Shown here: positions 15,633 through 26,270 of the stretch, piece after piece | Position numbering within the stretch: the first letter of the stretch is position 1 | How the letters are laid out: every line of letters begins with the position of its first letter | From: CAYPHA01 sp964410215 | GTDB taxonomy: Bacteria > Calditrichota > Calditrichia > Calditrichales > CAYPHA01 | Direction of reading: 5' to 3' | DNA: 64,000 nucleotides | NCBI GenBank assembly: GCA_964410215.1 | Contig: CAYPHA010000015.1 | Span: 10,773-74,772 of the forward strand | Made by a program: the position numbers and the translations under genes | Notes under the pieces: generated by a model | The model's input: the letters and a program-made list of their open reading frames with translations, nothing else | Database searches by the model: none | What the model was told of the DNA's origin: nothing

Positions 15633-18600
15633 TTATAAATTGGACGGCCATAAGATTAAGTTATTGTCCTGAATTTCAAAGCCGTGATCCAGCAGGGTCG
15701 TGCTGAGCGGTTCACGGCCGGCCGGTCGTCCGTCAATGGTTTCAATTTCCAAACGTTTGCGCTTTACCAGACCGGCCGGAAGCCGCAGCCAGATTTTCAA
15801 GCGCTCGGCAAGGAGTGCCTCATGTTCCTCTTGAAAATAACTGGTCCGGTAAAGGCGCCGGCCGTAGCCTTCACTATACACCAGAGGCTTTCCGGCCGAA
15901 ATCAGCAGATGGTTTCCGGCCAACCGGCTGATGCTGAGGGGATTGCCCCCCACGCCATTGATATTCCATGGGATGGAACGGCCCAGCGGCAGGGCGGGAT
16001 CCAGGGTTGACAGCCAGTACGTGTCCGGGTCCGGCTCGTCTTGCTGTAGTGATTGGAGAAGCGTCGCGGCCTCCGGCAGTGCAAACTGAATTCCGGATAA
16101 ACCTTCGATGAAATAACCGCGTACGATTTCGCCTTCCCATTCCATGCGTTTCAGTTCCTGAAACAGATCATACCAGGGCAGCAATCCTGATTCATGACGA
16201 TACCATTCTTTGACCATTATCCCGTATCGTTGCAGCAGCAAGCGGGCCTGCCTGCGCACACGCTCTGCGGGCAGCAGAGGTTTACCGGTTACGGCGAACG
16301 CGTTCGTAAGAAACCATCGCGCCTTTTCCAGCTGATTTACCGTTTCGTATCCGGTTTGAAAATCGGAACGCCGTAACCGGCGGACGGTCCGTTTCCGGCG
16401 TGACCACGGCGGTGCGGATGGAATGATATCCCCGCCGGTTGCCTTATTTCCGGGTTCGTGCGTATCCTTTAACAGAGCCATCAGGGCGGGAAAAGTGTCG
16501 GTTGTCAGCATCCCGGGCATAATTAGCCGTCTCAAAGAAGCCCGCATAACGGTCATGTCCAGGTCCAGCGCGTCCATAATATCACGGGTCAGGCTGGCAC
16601 CGTTCTCTTTCAGGAAAGTGATGATACCCATATCGTCGCTGTCTGCGGAATCAGACGCTATGCTGCCTGTATCAGTAAACAGGTTGCCCTCGCCACGGGG
16701 GAAAAAGCGCAGACGGTATGATCCGCCTTTTTCAACAGGCACAACCTGAACAATATGGTCGCCTCTGGCAATCGAGGCGTGAAATGCGTCCACCAGTCCG
16801 GAAAGGGCATACGGATCATCCGGACAAAGGCGGCTGAGCAGGATTTCCTGTTCAAAAAAATCCGGGGGGAATTGATATCCCCTGTACCGTTCAATCAGTC
16901 CGGATATGGACTGTTCCGGCTGGTTTACGGCATGCCAGGCTGTCGAAAAAGGGATGAACAGACTGTTCCCGGCCGGTTTAATACGTTGGCGCTGACCTGC
17001 AAGGGCGTCCCGGTACAGTTGCTTGAAATTCTCCGTGTCACACCAGTAATGATCCGGCTTGTCACTGAATAGAGTGCCGTCAATTACCTGATTCTCTTTT
17101 TTCAACTGTTGTAAAACATCGGAAATGTGCCGGGCATCGGTTTTGAAATAGTCCGCAAGCACCTTCACTGTCACAGGCCCCCTGGAACGCAGTAACCGGG
17201 CGACCAGGATCTTCAGAACGGCGGGATCTCCGGTTCGTTGAAACAAATCGGCTGTCTGAACCGGAACCCATCCTTCGGCCGGGGCTGTTATCCGGCGTAT
17301 ACGTCCGGCATCCCGCAGTGCACCGTTCCAGTTGCCGGGATCGCTTTTGCTGCGAGCGGCCAGAGCTTCATCGGTAAGCGGGCCCAGTTCGTCGATGACC
17401 CTGAAGAGGCTTTCACGGTCTTTTGCCTTATAGCTGTCATCAAGCCGTTGCCATCGTTTTTCGAACAACGCAGCCCGGTCGGAATGTACCATGCGCGGAA
17501 TCCGTTCCCGGCTCAAAATTTCATCCAGCAGGGAACTGCGGGCGGAGCGGTCATGTGCATCCGTTCGGTCCAGCTCATACATGTTCTCCGAGAGGAATTT
17601 GAACAGGATTCCTGAGGTCAGGGGTGATGGTTTTTCCGAATGCACGGTTTTAATACGGATCGTTCCGGACCGGATTTGTGCGATTACCTCCTTTAAAGCT
17701 TCCATATCGAACACATCGAACAGGCATTCCCTGTAAGTCTCAACGGTTACGGGAAAGTCCGGGAAGTCCCGCACCTGCTGGGAAAGTTCCGACGCGCGCA
17801 GACGCTGCAGCCAGAGTGGAATGCGTTTTCCGGGCCGGGAACGGCTTAACAACAGGGAGCGAGCCGCGTTATAACGGAAATGAATCGCGAAAAGTAGGGT
17901 TTTCGAAAGTGATGTTATGACCTGATGCTCCACTTGCCCGGGTTCCATCCGGAAAATTGTATCAAATGGAAAAGGAGCCTGGCTGTCCGGTAAACGGATC
18001 AGAATGGCATCGTCATCATAGGTGAACGGGCGGCTGCTTTTATAGAAGGCCTCCAGACCGGCGGAAAGGGCGATGGCCCAGGGGGCATTGATACGGGCGC
18101 CGAACGGGCTGTGCAGCAGGATGAGCGGTTCTCCGGCCGGATCGCGGAACTGTTCCAGAAATAAGGTCTTGTGAGTTGCCACCATCGGTTGACGCCGGAA
18201 AAGATCCAGCAGGTTATCGATAATGGCGTCGTCGATCAGTTCCGTGCCTGATAGCCATTCTTCCGCCCGTTTGTCATGAATGGCCGTCTGGAGAGTCTCC
18301 CTGAATACGGCGATATGCCGGCTCGTGGCATAATCCCGGAACAGCAGGTCACCCTTCCAGAAAGGGGCCCGTGGTTTGATATCCGAAACGGGCGTTACGA
18401 CAATGCGGTCCTGCAGGATATCGTCGATGCGTCATTCGCTGTTCCCCAGGAAGAAAATCTGCCCGACACGCGATTCAAAGACAAATTCTTCTTCAACCTC
18501 GCCGAGGTTCGTTTGAGTGCCTTTTAAAACGACCCGGTAATACGCACGGTCAGGTATGGTTCCGGCATTGAGTACCGCGATATGCCGGCTGCCCGGCAGG

Positions 18601-20117
18601 GCGTTGAGCGTCTGATTGACAGGATCCCAGTTGAGCCGGGGCTGCAGGGTGCGCAACGGTGTATCCGCGTAACGGCCGGCCAGCATTTCGATTACATGCC
18701 GGTAGGCCTCTTTGGATAGATTCCGGTAGCAGTAGCTTCCCTTAACCAGTTGATAAAGGTCATCATACCCCCAGCGCTTCATACCTGTTTCGGCAAGGAT
18801 CTGCTGGGCAAGCACATCGAGGGCGTTCTCCGGTATGGTGGTGGGCTCGATGTCCCCCTCCTTCATGGCCATGACCAGGGCGCAGGCATCGTCCAGGTCC
18901 GACTGGTAAAGCGGAATGATCCGCCCTTTGCTGGTAGCTCGCAGCAGGTGTCCGCTGCGTCCCACGCGCTGCAGACCTGCGGCAACGGATTTGGGGGATT
19001 CCAGCTGCACGACCAGGTCGATACTACCGATATCGATACCCAGTTCGAGCGAAGCGGTTGCCACGACAGCCGGAATCCGGCCGGCTTTCAGTTCGCCCTC
19101 TATGGCATAACGCATTTCACGCGAAATGCTGCCATGATGTGCCCGGGCAAGGACAGCGGATGGATCCTCACATTCCCGTTGATAACGTTCGTTCAGTTCG
19201 CGGGCGATTTTTTCCGTCTGTGCCCGCATGTTGCTGAAAATGAGGGTGGTCCGGTGCCTGCGTATGAGCGTATAGAGCAGGTTGTAGACGGCCGGCCACA
19301 CGGATTGCTCAGGCAGATCCTGAAACGAAGGTACAGGGGAGATGACCCGCAGATCCATGTCCTTTCGCTGTCCGCAATCGACGATGGTCACCGGCCGGGG
19401 CGTATGGATTTTTTTATCCGGGTGGTACACTGCACCGCCAAGAAAAGAGGCGATCCGCTCCAACGGTTTCTGTGTGGCCGATAGACCGATGCGTACCGGA
19501 GGCTGCAGCACCAGGTGTTCCAGCCGTTCCAGTGACAGGCTGAGATGAACGCCGCGTTTATTTCCGCTGATGGAATGAATTTCATCGACGATGATGGTGC
19601 GCAGGTTGCGGAACAGGAGCCTGCCCCGTTCCGACGTGAGCAGCAGGTACAGGGACTCAGGGGTGGTAATAAGGATATGAGGCGGTGTTTTCAGCATCGA
19701 TTGACGAATATGGGGTGGCGTGTCGCCTGTGCGGACGGCAACGCGTATCCCCGGCATTTCCAAATGCCTGACAGCCGCTTCCGAGGCGATCTGTTTCAGT
19801 GGTTTTTTCAGATTCCGTTCCACATCGTTATTCAAAGCTTTGAGCGGGGAGATGTATAAGGTATGAATCCCATTATCGTTTTGAGAAAATGTTTCGGGAT
19901 CGCTTTCCAGCCCCGCACGAAACAAATGGTCAATCGACCAGAGGAAAGCCGCAAGTGTTTTACCGGAACCCGTCGGTGCCAGTATCAGCGTATGTTCACC
20001 GCGTGCGATGACCGGCCAGCCCTGTTCCTGCGGCGGGCTGGGGGCATCGAAATGCTTTTCAAACCAGCTTTGAATAACCGGATGAAAACCGGTCTTTTGC
20101 ATGAGGTCAGAATACAT
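15633..20117 (-). pseudogene. lhr: Lhr-type large ATP-dependent helicase interrupted by one in-frame TGA
   Basis: One frame of 1495 codons, the normal length of Lhr helicases (about 1500 aa), broken only by TGA at 18432-18434. The N-part (561 aa) has Walker A APTGSGKTLAAFLW, DEIH in IIVDEIHS, the SATQK motif and the helicase C motif QRVGRSGHLLRA. The C-part carries the winged-helix and Lhr C-terminal domains. The stop falls between LGNSE and RIDDI; Lhr proteins have a Trp here (LGxSSWRI pattern), so TGG to TGA is the simplest change. It could be a sequencing error, a recent null allele or readthrough; Sec at a Trp site is unlikely. The C-part ATG at 18185 is not a natural start, since the frame stays open up to the TGA. 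Confidence 0.85.
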
Positions 20118-20255
20118 ACGGAAAGATAATAAAAAATCATAATCAATGCCTGTAAGAAAAATTGAATCGGTTTGTCCATTCTTTTAATTTAGAGGGATTT
20201 GTGGGGATAACCGGTTAAACCCGGTGAAAAACCGGAAATAAAAAGGAAAGAAAAA

Positions 20256-22619
20256 ATGCGCAAAGGATTACTGATATCAGCGGGCATTATTTTAGTCGTT
20301 GTCATGGCTCTTGTCCTCTATGTCCGGGTACTTTTACAGCGTTCGCTTCCCCAAACAGAGGGAGAGTTGATCCTGCCCGGCCTTTCCCATACCGTGGAAA
20401 TAACCTATGACAAAATGGGTATCCCCCAGATCTGGGCGGAAACAGAAATGGACGGGTATCTTGCCCTCGGTTATCTCCATGCTGCCGACCGCCTGTTTCA
20501 GATGGATCTGACCCGCCGGGTGGCCAAAGGTCGACTGGCGGAGTTCTTCGGAGGAACCGTGCTCGATTTCGACCGCCTGCAGCGCAAAGTGGGCCATCAC
20601 CGGATGGCGGAAGCCCAGCTGGATTATCTGTCTCCAACCAACAACAACCGTCTGCAGGCTTATGCCGACGGGATTAATATGTATGTCAGTCATTGCGACG
20701 CACTGCCGTTTGAATACCTGCTCCTGGGAAAGGAATTTGAGCCATGGACCGTTTTTGATGCATTGTGCGTGGTCAGTTTTCAAACCTGGTTTTCGGACTT
20801 CCTGCAGAATCCGGACCAGGTGTACCTGAAAATGGCGGAGGAAATCGGCCCCGAACGGGCCCGGTCATTGATCCGTGATTACCCGGACTGGGCACCTTTA
20901 ACCGTGCCACAACCCGAAACAAGCGCTGGTGTCAGGCAGCAGTTTCAGCAGCATGTGGCCCGGTATCTGCTGGGAACGGGACACCTGCCTTTTTTAATGA
21001 GTACCGCCTCCAATTCCTGGGTGGTCAGCCCGGACCATAGTGAAAGCGGTGCCGCCATGCTGGCCAGCGATCCCCATCTTGAATTGTCACGACTGCCCCA
21101 GTTCTGGTATTACGCCGGTTTGCATATTAAGGAGAAAGACACTGATGTGCTGGGGATTACGACACCGGGGCTGCCGTTTTTTGTGATGGGACATAACCGC
21201 CGGGTGGCCTGGGCGTTCACCGTGGGCGGTATCGATGTGACCGAATATTATATTGAAAAAATCAATCCTGCCGACAGCAGCCAGTATCTGACGCCGGACG
21301 GCTGGGCGTCTTTTATCCCATTCGAGGAGATTATCAGGGTTGACGGCTCGAAGAACGACACACTGAACGTAAAAATGACCCGTCATGGCCCGGTTCTGGT
21401 TACAAATGATTCCCTCGGCCGGGTCTACAGCTTCCGCTGGGCCGGTTTTGATATGGATTTGAATACAGCGGTAACGTCCGGATTCCGGCTGATGGAAACG
21501 GCTGACTTTACCGGTTTCCGGAAAACAGTAACATCTTTCGGTGCACTGGATGCCAACTGGACCTATGCCGACAGCGCCGGAAATATCGGTTACCAGCTTG
21601 GTACGCCCTTACCGGTGCGCCCGGAAAAGCTGGGCATTCTTCCCGCGCCGGGCTGGGATGAGGCATACGACTGGCTGGGTTATTATCCCCTGGAAAAAAC
21701 ACCACACGATTACAATCCGGAACAGGGCTGGCTGGCGACCTGCAACAATAAACAGGATGACGCCAACCTGGAATATGATCTGCAAGGCTATTTCGCGGCT
21801 GACCGTATTGTGCGCATAACGGAATTACTGCGGAGCAAAGAGATGTTTTCGGCAAAGGATATGCAGTCCTGGCAACTGGACGATGTGGATACATACATGC
21901 TGCGCTGGAAGGAAAAACTGTTGCCTGTTCTGCGAGATAATGGTTATGACGAAACCGCCTCCATTCTCGAGAATTGGGATGGGCGGGTCTCTGAAGAGTC
22001 CGGAGCAACCGCCATAATCAGACTGTTCCTGTATTATTACAAGAATTTGATTCTTGAAGATGAGCTTGGTGATCTGACGGAAAGAGTCAACTACCGCTGG
22101 GTTGAGACGCTTTTTGATGAAGGGGATCCGGCCTGGTTCGATGATGTGCGCACGGAAAGCCGGGTCGAGGGAAAAGCCGATATCTTCCGGATGGCGATGG
22201 ATACGACTCTGAAAAGGGTTGGTGATAAAACATGGGGCGATTTCAATTATCTGTCCATGGAACATCCACTGGCCGTTGTACCGGTCGTTAGTACGCTGTT
22301 GAATTTGCGTAACGGCCCGTTTCCCTGGGGTGGCACGAAAGGCGCCCTGAATGCCTCGTTCCTGGAAGAGAAGGGAGACGGCACGTTTCGTACCATTGTA
22401 GGGCCGAGCTGGCGCTTTGTCATCGACTTTTCCGACGCCGATGCCGCGACCATGGTGCTGCCTGCGGGCAATTCGGGTAATCCCATGAGTGATCATTTTA
22501 TGGATTTTTATGAGTTGTGGAGAAATGAACAACGCTGGAATGTGCCGGTTTCCTACGAAAAAGTATCATCCCTGGCCGTGAGCCGTTTGTACCTGAAACC
22601 GGAAAATACAAAGGAGTAA
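20256..22619 (+). CDS. Penicillin acylase family (S45) Ntn-hydrolase
   Basis: 787 aa. A membrane anchor or signal lies at 7-28. The alpha region runs to about 251 and the beta chain should begin at S252 in the ASNSWVV motif, the self-cleavage site and N-terminal nucleophile of the S45 family. Further family features are GLPFFVMGHNRRVAW and GPSWRFVIDF. Such periplasmic enzymes cleave amides, including acyl-homoserine lactones or beta-lactam side chains; substrate cannot be told here. AAGGAAAG precedes the ATG. apbE follows after 2 bases, so they are cotranscribed. Confidence 0.9.
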   Translation: MRKGLLISAGIILVVVMALVLYVRVLLQRSLPQTEGELILPGLSHTVEITYDKMGIPQIWAETEMDGYLALGYLHAADRLFQMDLTRRVAKGRLAEFFGGTVLDFDRLQRKVGHHRMAEAQLDYLSPTNNNRLQAYADGINMYVSHCDALPFEYLLLGKEFEPWTVFDALCVVSFQTWFSDFLQNPDQVYLKMAEEIGPERARSLIRDYPDWAPLTVPQPETSAGVRQQFQQHVARYLLGTGHLPFLMSTASNSWVVSPDHSESGAAMLASDPHLELSRLPQFWYYAGLHIKEKDTDVLGITTPGLPFFVMGHNRRVAWAFTVGGIDVTEYYIEKINPADSSQYLTPDGWASFIPFEEIIRVDGSKNDTLNVKMTRHGPVLVTNDSLGRVYSFRWAGFDMDLNTAVTSGFRLMETADFTGFRKTVTSFGALDANWTYADSAGNIGYQLGTPLPVRPEKLGILPAPGWDEAYDWLGYYPLEKTPHDYNPEQGWLATCNNKQDDANLEYDLQGYFAADRIVRITELLRSKEMFSAKDMQSWQLDDVDTYMLRWKEKLLPVLRDNGYDETASILENWDGRVSEESGATAIIRLFLYYYKNLILEDELGDLTERVNYRWVETLFDEGDPAWFDDVRTESRVEGKADIFRMAMDTTLKRVGDKTWGDFNYLSMEHPLAVVPVVSTLLNLRNGPFPWGGTKGALNASFLEEKGDGTFRTIVGPSWRFVIDFSDADAATMVLPAGNSGNPMSDHFMDFYELWRNEQRWNVPVSYEKVSSLAVSRLYLKPENTKE

Positions 22620-22621
22620 AA

Positions 22622-23638
22622 ATGCCTAAATATTTGATTTTATTGCTGGTTATCGTTCTCTCTGGTTGTCAGAAGGGGGTAACGTATCAGTTCGATGGGA
22701 AAACCATGGGTACGGGATACATGGTAAAAATTGCCAATCAGCATATCGGTGACGAAGAAGGCGATTATATCCGGAAGCAGGTGGAAGAAGCCCTTGTTGA
22801 AGTGAATCAGCAGATGTCGACCTGGATACCGGAGAGTGAAATTTCCCGGCTCAACCGTTGGACGGAGGAAAAGCCGTATAAAATATCGAAACCGTTCAGT
22901 GATGTGCTGCTGACCGGAATCCGTATTCATAAGGAATCGGAAGGTGCTTTTGATATGACCGTAGCCCCGCTGGTGAATCTATGGGGTTTTAGCAGCAGTG
23001 GAACCCGGGATACCCTGCCTTCGGCCCAGGAAGTCCGCAATATGATGGAACGCATTGGTACGCATCACATAAAACTGCTGAATGATTCCCTCGTGCTGAA
23101 AACCAATCCGGATGTCGAACTGGATCTGAGCGCGATTGCCAAGGGCTTCGGCGTCGATGTGGTGGCCGGGGTGCTGCAGGATCTGGGTTATACGGATTTC
23201 CTGGTGGAAATCGGCGGGGAGGTGGTGGTCAGCGGCATGAATGGGGATGCCCGATGGAAAATCGGTATTGACCGACCGGATTTTGAAAGTCTGCCCGGCA
23301 GCCAATTACAGGAGGTTTTACACGTTACGGACATCGCCATGGCCACCAGCGGGGATTACCGGAATTATTTTGTTTCGGAAGATTCTGTGTATTCCCATAC
23401 CATCGATCCGAAAACAGGGCGGCCGATCGTAAACGGGGTGGCTTCAGCTACCGTTCTCGGGCCGAGCTGCATGGAAGCCGACGCCATAGCCACGGCGCTG
23501 ATGGTAATGGGTCCGGAAAAAGGTATCCGCTGGATCGAATCGAGGGATGGATTTGAAACAATGATGATTCTTCGTGAAAAGGAACAGTTTAAAGAAATAT
23601 TCAGCTCGGGATTTAAAATCTATCTGAAGGTTGAATGA
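22622..23638 (+). CDS. apbE: FAD:protein FMN transferase, lipoprotein
   Basis: 338 aa. The signal ends in a lipobox, IVLSGC, with Cys16. Family motifs are all seen: DGKTMGTGYMVKI, LDLSAIAKGFGVDVVA, MATSGDYRNYF, HTIDPKTGRPI and the Mg-binding MEADAIATALMVMG. The enzyme attaches FMN to threonines of exported proteins such as NqrC/NqrB or RnfG/RnfD. The convergent nqrM gene next door supports Na+-NQR as a client. It begins 2 bases after the acylase stop. Confidence 0.93.
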   Translation: MPKYLILLLVIVLSGCQKGVTYQFDGKTMGTGYMVKIANQHIGDEEGDYIRKQVEEALVEVNQQMSTWIPESEISRLNRWTEEKPYKISKPFSDVLLTGIRIHKESEGAFDMTVAPLVNLWGFSSSGTRDTLPSAQEVRNMMERIGTHHIKLLNDSLVLKTNPDVELDLSAIAKGFGVDVVAGVLQDLGYTDFLVEIGGEVVVSGMNGDARWKIGIDRPDFESLPGSQLQEVLHVTDIAMATSGDYRNYFVSEDSVYSHTIDPKTGRPIVNGVASATVLGPSCMEADAIATALMVMGPEKGIRWIESRDGFETMMILREKEQFKEIFSSGFKIYLKVE

Positions 23639-23645
23639 CAAAAAA

Positions 23646-23670
23646 AATGCCATCCCCGGGGGATGGCATT
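23646..23670 (-). terminator. Rho-independent terminator of nqrM
   Basis: A 12-base-pair hairpin (AATGCCATCCCC / GGGGATGGCATT) with one central base. On the minus strand it is followed by seven Ts, so it ends nqrM transcription. It sits just after the apbE stop codon and lacks a T run in the plus direction. Confidence 0.85.
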
Positions 23671-23688
23671 GTATAGATAAGAACAGTA

Positions 23689-23964
23689 TTAGTTAAACCG
23701 TTCCGGTTTAAAATCCACTTTCTCAAGGAACGGGCGCTTCCGGGAAGGATAACCCAGTTTGGCGATATTCTGCAGACCGGCGTTATCATCGGAAGGAATC
23801 AGCCTGGCATCCTTGCGGGAGCAGGCGCCGCAGGAGACATTGACACCGTTGATGGTATTGTGCGATTTACAGCTTCCATGAATTTGCTTACCACCGAATA
23901 CCTGCCCGATGGAAAGCAGAAAAAGAGCTGTCGCAAAGATCAGGGGTACGATTAAAAACTCCAT
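23689..23964 (-). CDS. nqrM: NqrM-like Na+-NQR maturation protein (DUF539 family)
   Basis: 91 aa: one N-terminal helix (about 3-22), then GGKQIHGSCKSH and VNVSCGAC, giving C32, C45 and C48. This matches NqrM, which has a membrane anchor followed by a K-x-I-x-GSC pattern and a later cysteine pair and is needed to deliver iron to the NqrD/NqrE site of the sodium pump. The tail is about 30 residues longer than in Vibrio NqrM. AAAGGAAA lies before the ATG. Convergence with apbE, another Nqr maturation factor, supports the call; the nqr genes themselves are outside the window. Confidence 0.75.
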   Translation of the reverse strand: MEFLIVPLIFATALFLLSIGQVFGGKQIHGSCKSHNTINGVNVSCGACSRKDARLIPSDDNAGLQNIAKLGYPSRKRPFLEKVDFKPERFN

Positions 23965-24000
23965 ATCTATTTCCTTTTTCCTTACTTGCTGTTTTTGTCA

Positions 24001-24019
24001 TCCCGAACCTGCTTCGGGA
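24001..24019. repeat. Small palindrome, TCCCGAA-N5-TTCGGGA
   Basis: A 7-base inverted repeat in the spacer between nqrM and the LD-carboxypeptidase gene, within a GTCATCCCGAACC context that resembles dispersed intergenic palindromes common in Bacteroidota-like genomes. The rest of 23965-24116 shows no gene. Confidence 0.35.
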
Positions 24020-24116
24020 TATCTCACTTTTCAACTTTCTATGTATATGACGTAAATATCCGGAAAATAATTCCATGTATCAAGAATAAACCCGTTTTTG
24101 TGAAAAAAGTTTCGTA

Positions 24117-25169
24117 TCAGCATACTGCGGCTTCCAGCAGGGCGATTTTTCCGCTGTCCGCATCGAGTTCTGTCTTCACACCGAGGGGCAGTGTGGGTTT
24201 TTCCTTAATATGGCCAATGGATAAACCGACGCAGACCGGGAAGTCGTAATCCCTGAAAACATCTTCGATAACCTGTTCCACGCTGAGCGTGTTATTGAAT
24301 GCCGGCCGATAGGAAGACGGCTCGATGTCCTTGAGGCGGTCGAAAAAGACACCGCGGCAGGATTCGAATTTGCCGGCCTGTTTCATGTGATTCAGAAGCC
24401 GGTCCAGGTCATAAGGCTCTTCACCGATTTCTTCCAGGAATATGATCCGGTCTTTCGTATCGATCTCGTAGGGTGTGCCGAGTGTGCTGGCTACAAGCGT
24501 CAGGTTGCCGCCGGTCAGTGCGCCCCGGGCTTTTCCCGGCCTAACCGTCCATACGCGGTTAGAGCGCTGCAGATTCTGGTCATAGGGGGCATCATCGATC
24601 GGTCCCACCGCTTCCTTCTTCGTCAGGGTGTCCAGGAAATACCGGGTCGTGAATTCCGTGAAAGTGGAGATGGCCACCGGTCCGTGAAAGGTGACCAGTC
24701 CGGTCATCCGGTGTATACCCAGAAGGAGGGATGTAATATCACTGTAACCGACAAGGATTTTGGGATTTTTTTTGATCAGATCATAATTCAGGTGGGGCAG
24801 CAGTTGTCCGCTGCCGTAGCCGCCGCGGAGGGTCATAATAGCCCTGACATCGGGATCTACGAACATTTCATGCAGATCGGTAACGCGCTCAGTGACACTC
24901 CCGGCCAGGTAGCCGTATTTTTTAAATATATTTTTGCCACGTCGGGTGCGGAATCCCAGCGCCTGCAATTTTTCCTCGACGGATATCATGGTGCGGTGGG
25001 CCTCGAATAGCGGCGATGCCGGCGTAACCAGTCCGATGATGTCGTTTTTACGCAACACAGGCGGTCGCAGTGTTTTTTGATTCTTAACATCTCCGGCGGA
25101 AGAGAGTCCCGGAGCCATGGCAAGCGTTCCGAGCAGACTGCTTTTTAGAAAATGTCGTCGGTTTAGCAT
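24117..25169 (-). CDS. LD-carboxypeptidase (peptidase S66)
   Basis: 350 aa. The N-terminus NRRHFLKSSLLG with a hydrophobic stretch is a plausible Tat signal. The S66 triad is present: nucleophile S143 in VGYSDITSLL, Glu in IIFLEEIGEEPYDLDRLL and His in GLSIGHIKEKP. The preceding TLRGGYGSGQLL is also family-typical. LD-carboxypeptidases remove the terminal D-Ala from peptidoglycan tetrapeptides; MccF-like microcin hydrolysis is the alternative. Most LdcA enzymes are cytoplasmic, so an export signal is a notable variation. GGGGAG precedes the ATG. It is divergent from the btuC-like gene. Confidence 0.88.
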   Translation of the reverse strand: MLNRRHFLKSSLLGTLAMAPGLSSAGDVKNQKTLRPPVLRKNDIIGLVTPASPLFEAHRTMISVEEKLQALGFRTRRGKNIFKKYGYLAGSVTERVTDLHEMFVDPDVRAIMTLRGGYGSGQLLPHLNYDLIKKNPKILVGYSDITSLLLGIHRMTGLVTFHGPVAISTFTEFTTRYFLDTLTKKEAVGPIDDAPYDQNLQRSNRVWTVRPGKARGALTGGNLTLVASTLGTPYEIDTKDRIIFLEEIGEEPYDLDRLLNHMKQAGKFESCRGVFFDRLKDIEPSSYRPAFNNTLSVEQVIEDVFRDYDFPVCVGLSIGHIKEKPTLPLGVKTELDADSGKIALLEAAVC

Positions 25170-25280
25170 GATTTCTCCCCAGTTTGCGTATTTGTGTTAT
25201 GAAATGTAAGGTAATAAAAATTTACTTTTAATTGGGATTTTTTTAGTTTCAGCAATCCAATAAAGTGAATTGAAGCGGAC

Positions 25281-26270
25281 ATGGTAAAAAAATCCGGTCT
25301 TTTTCTTCTGATTATAACGATCCTTTCCGCCGGTATCGTTTTGACGGCGCCCTTCATCGGCAGCCAGGATATTTCATTGTCGGATCTTATGGCCCATACC
25401 CATTCCCTGGAGCGGGAAATATTTTTTAACATCCGCTTTTCCAGGGTGGTATTCGCCCTGCTCGCCGGCGGATCCCTGGCTCTGGTCGGGGCGGTCTTTC
25501 AGGCCCTTCTGCGCAACGACCTGGCTACTCCCTACACATTGGGAGTTTCCAGCGGAGGAGCCTTCGGCGCCGTTCTTGCCATTAAAACCGGATTTATCAT
25601 CGAAATTGGATTTCTGTCAACAACTAATGTGGTTTCTGTGTTTTTCAGTATCCTGACGATTTCCATCATATACTGGATTGCCCGGGAACGGTATCGCATA
25701 TCCATCTTCACGTTAATCCTGGCCGGTGTAGCCATCAGTTTTTTCTTTTCGGCCATGATTCTTTTTGTACATTATCTGGCTGATTTCACGGAAACGTATC
25801 GTATGGTACGCTGGCTGATGGGGGCGCTCGACATATCCGGATGGCAATACCCCGGACTGCTGTCCGTGCTGGTATTACCGGCTTTCCTGTATTTTTTTAT
25901 GAATGCAAAAGGCTATAACCTGCTGATCACGGGCGATGAAATGGCCACGAGCAAAGGATTGAATGTCCTGCGCTTACAGAAAAATTCTTTCTTCCTGGCC
26001 TCGATCCTCATCGGCGTCATCGTATCCATGTCCGGACCGATTGGCTTTGTCGGTCTGATTATACCGCATGTTATCCGCATCATAAGCGGTCCGAACCACC
26101 GCATTTTGTTCCCCGGTACGTTTCTTGCCGGCGGGGCCTTCCTGGTGTTATGTGATACCGTCGCACGGACGGTCATCTATCCGGCGGAATTGCCGGTTGG
26201 TGTGATCACGGCCATCTTTGGCGGACCGTTCTTTATCTATCTTTTAATACGACGGCGGAACGTTTCCTGA
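25281..26270 (+). CDS. btuC: BtuC/FecCD-family ABC importer permease
   Basis: 329 aa with about nine or ten helices. Family features: RFSRVVFALLAGGSLALVGAVFQ, NDLATPYTLGVSSGGAFGA, and the ATPase-coupling loop GPIGFVGLIIPHVIRI near residue 255. It imports cobalamin, heme or ferric siderophore. No ATPase or binding protein adjoins it, but a BtuF-like lipoprotein (50584) and a BtuD-like ATPase (55144) lie elsewhere in this window, next to B12-dependent enzymes, so cobalamin is the favoured substrate. Its 3' end overlaps the convergent SH3 gene by 27 bases. Confidence 0.82.
   Translation: MVKKSGLFLLIITILSAGIVLTAPFIGSQDISLSDLMAHTHSLEREIFFNIRFSRVVFALLAGGSLALVGAVFQALLRNDLATPYTLGVSSGGAFGAVLAIKTGFIIEIGFLSTTNVVSVFFSILTISIIYWIARERYRISIFTLILAGVAISFFFSAMILFVHYLADFTETYRMVRWLMGALDISGWQYPGLLSVLVLPAFLYFFMNAKGYNLLITGDEMATSKGLNVLRLQKNSFFLASILIGVIVSMSGPIGFVGLIIPHVIRIISGPNHRILFPGTFLAGGAFLVLCDTVARTVIYPAELPVGVITAIFGGPFFIYLLIRRRNVS

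Noticed and set aside
18432..18434. Selenocysteine in Lhr
   Set aside because: The position is a conserved Trp, not Cys, and no clear SECIS follows; mutation or sequencing error is simpler.
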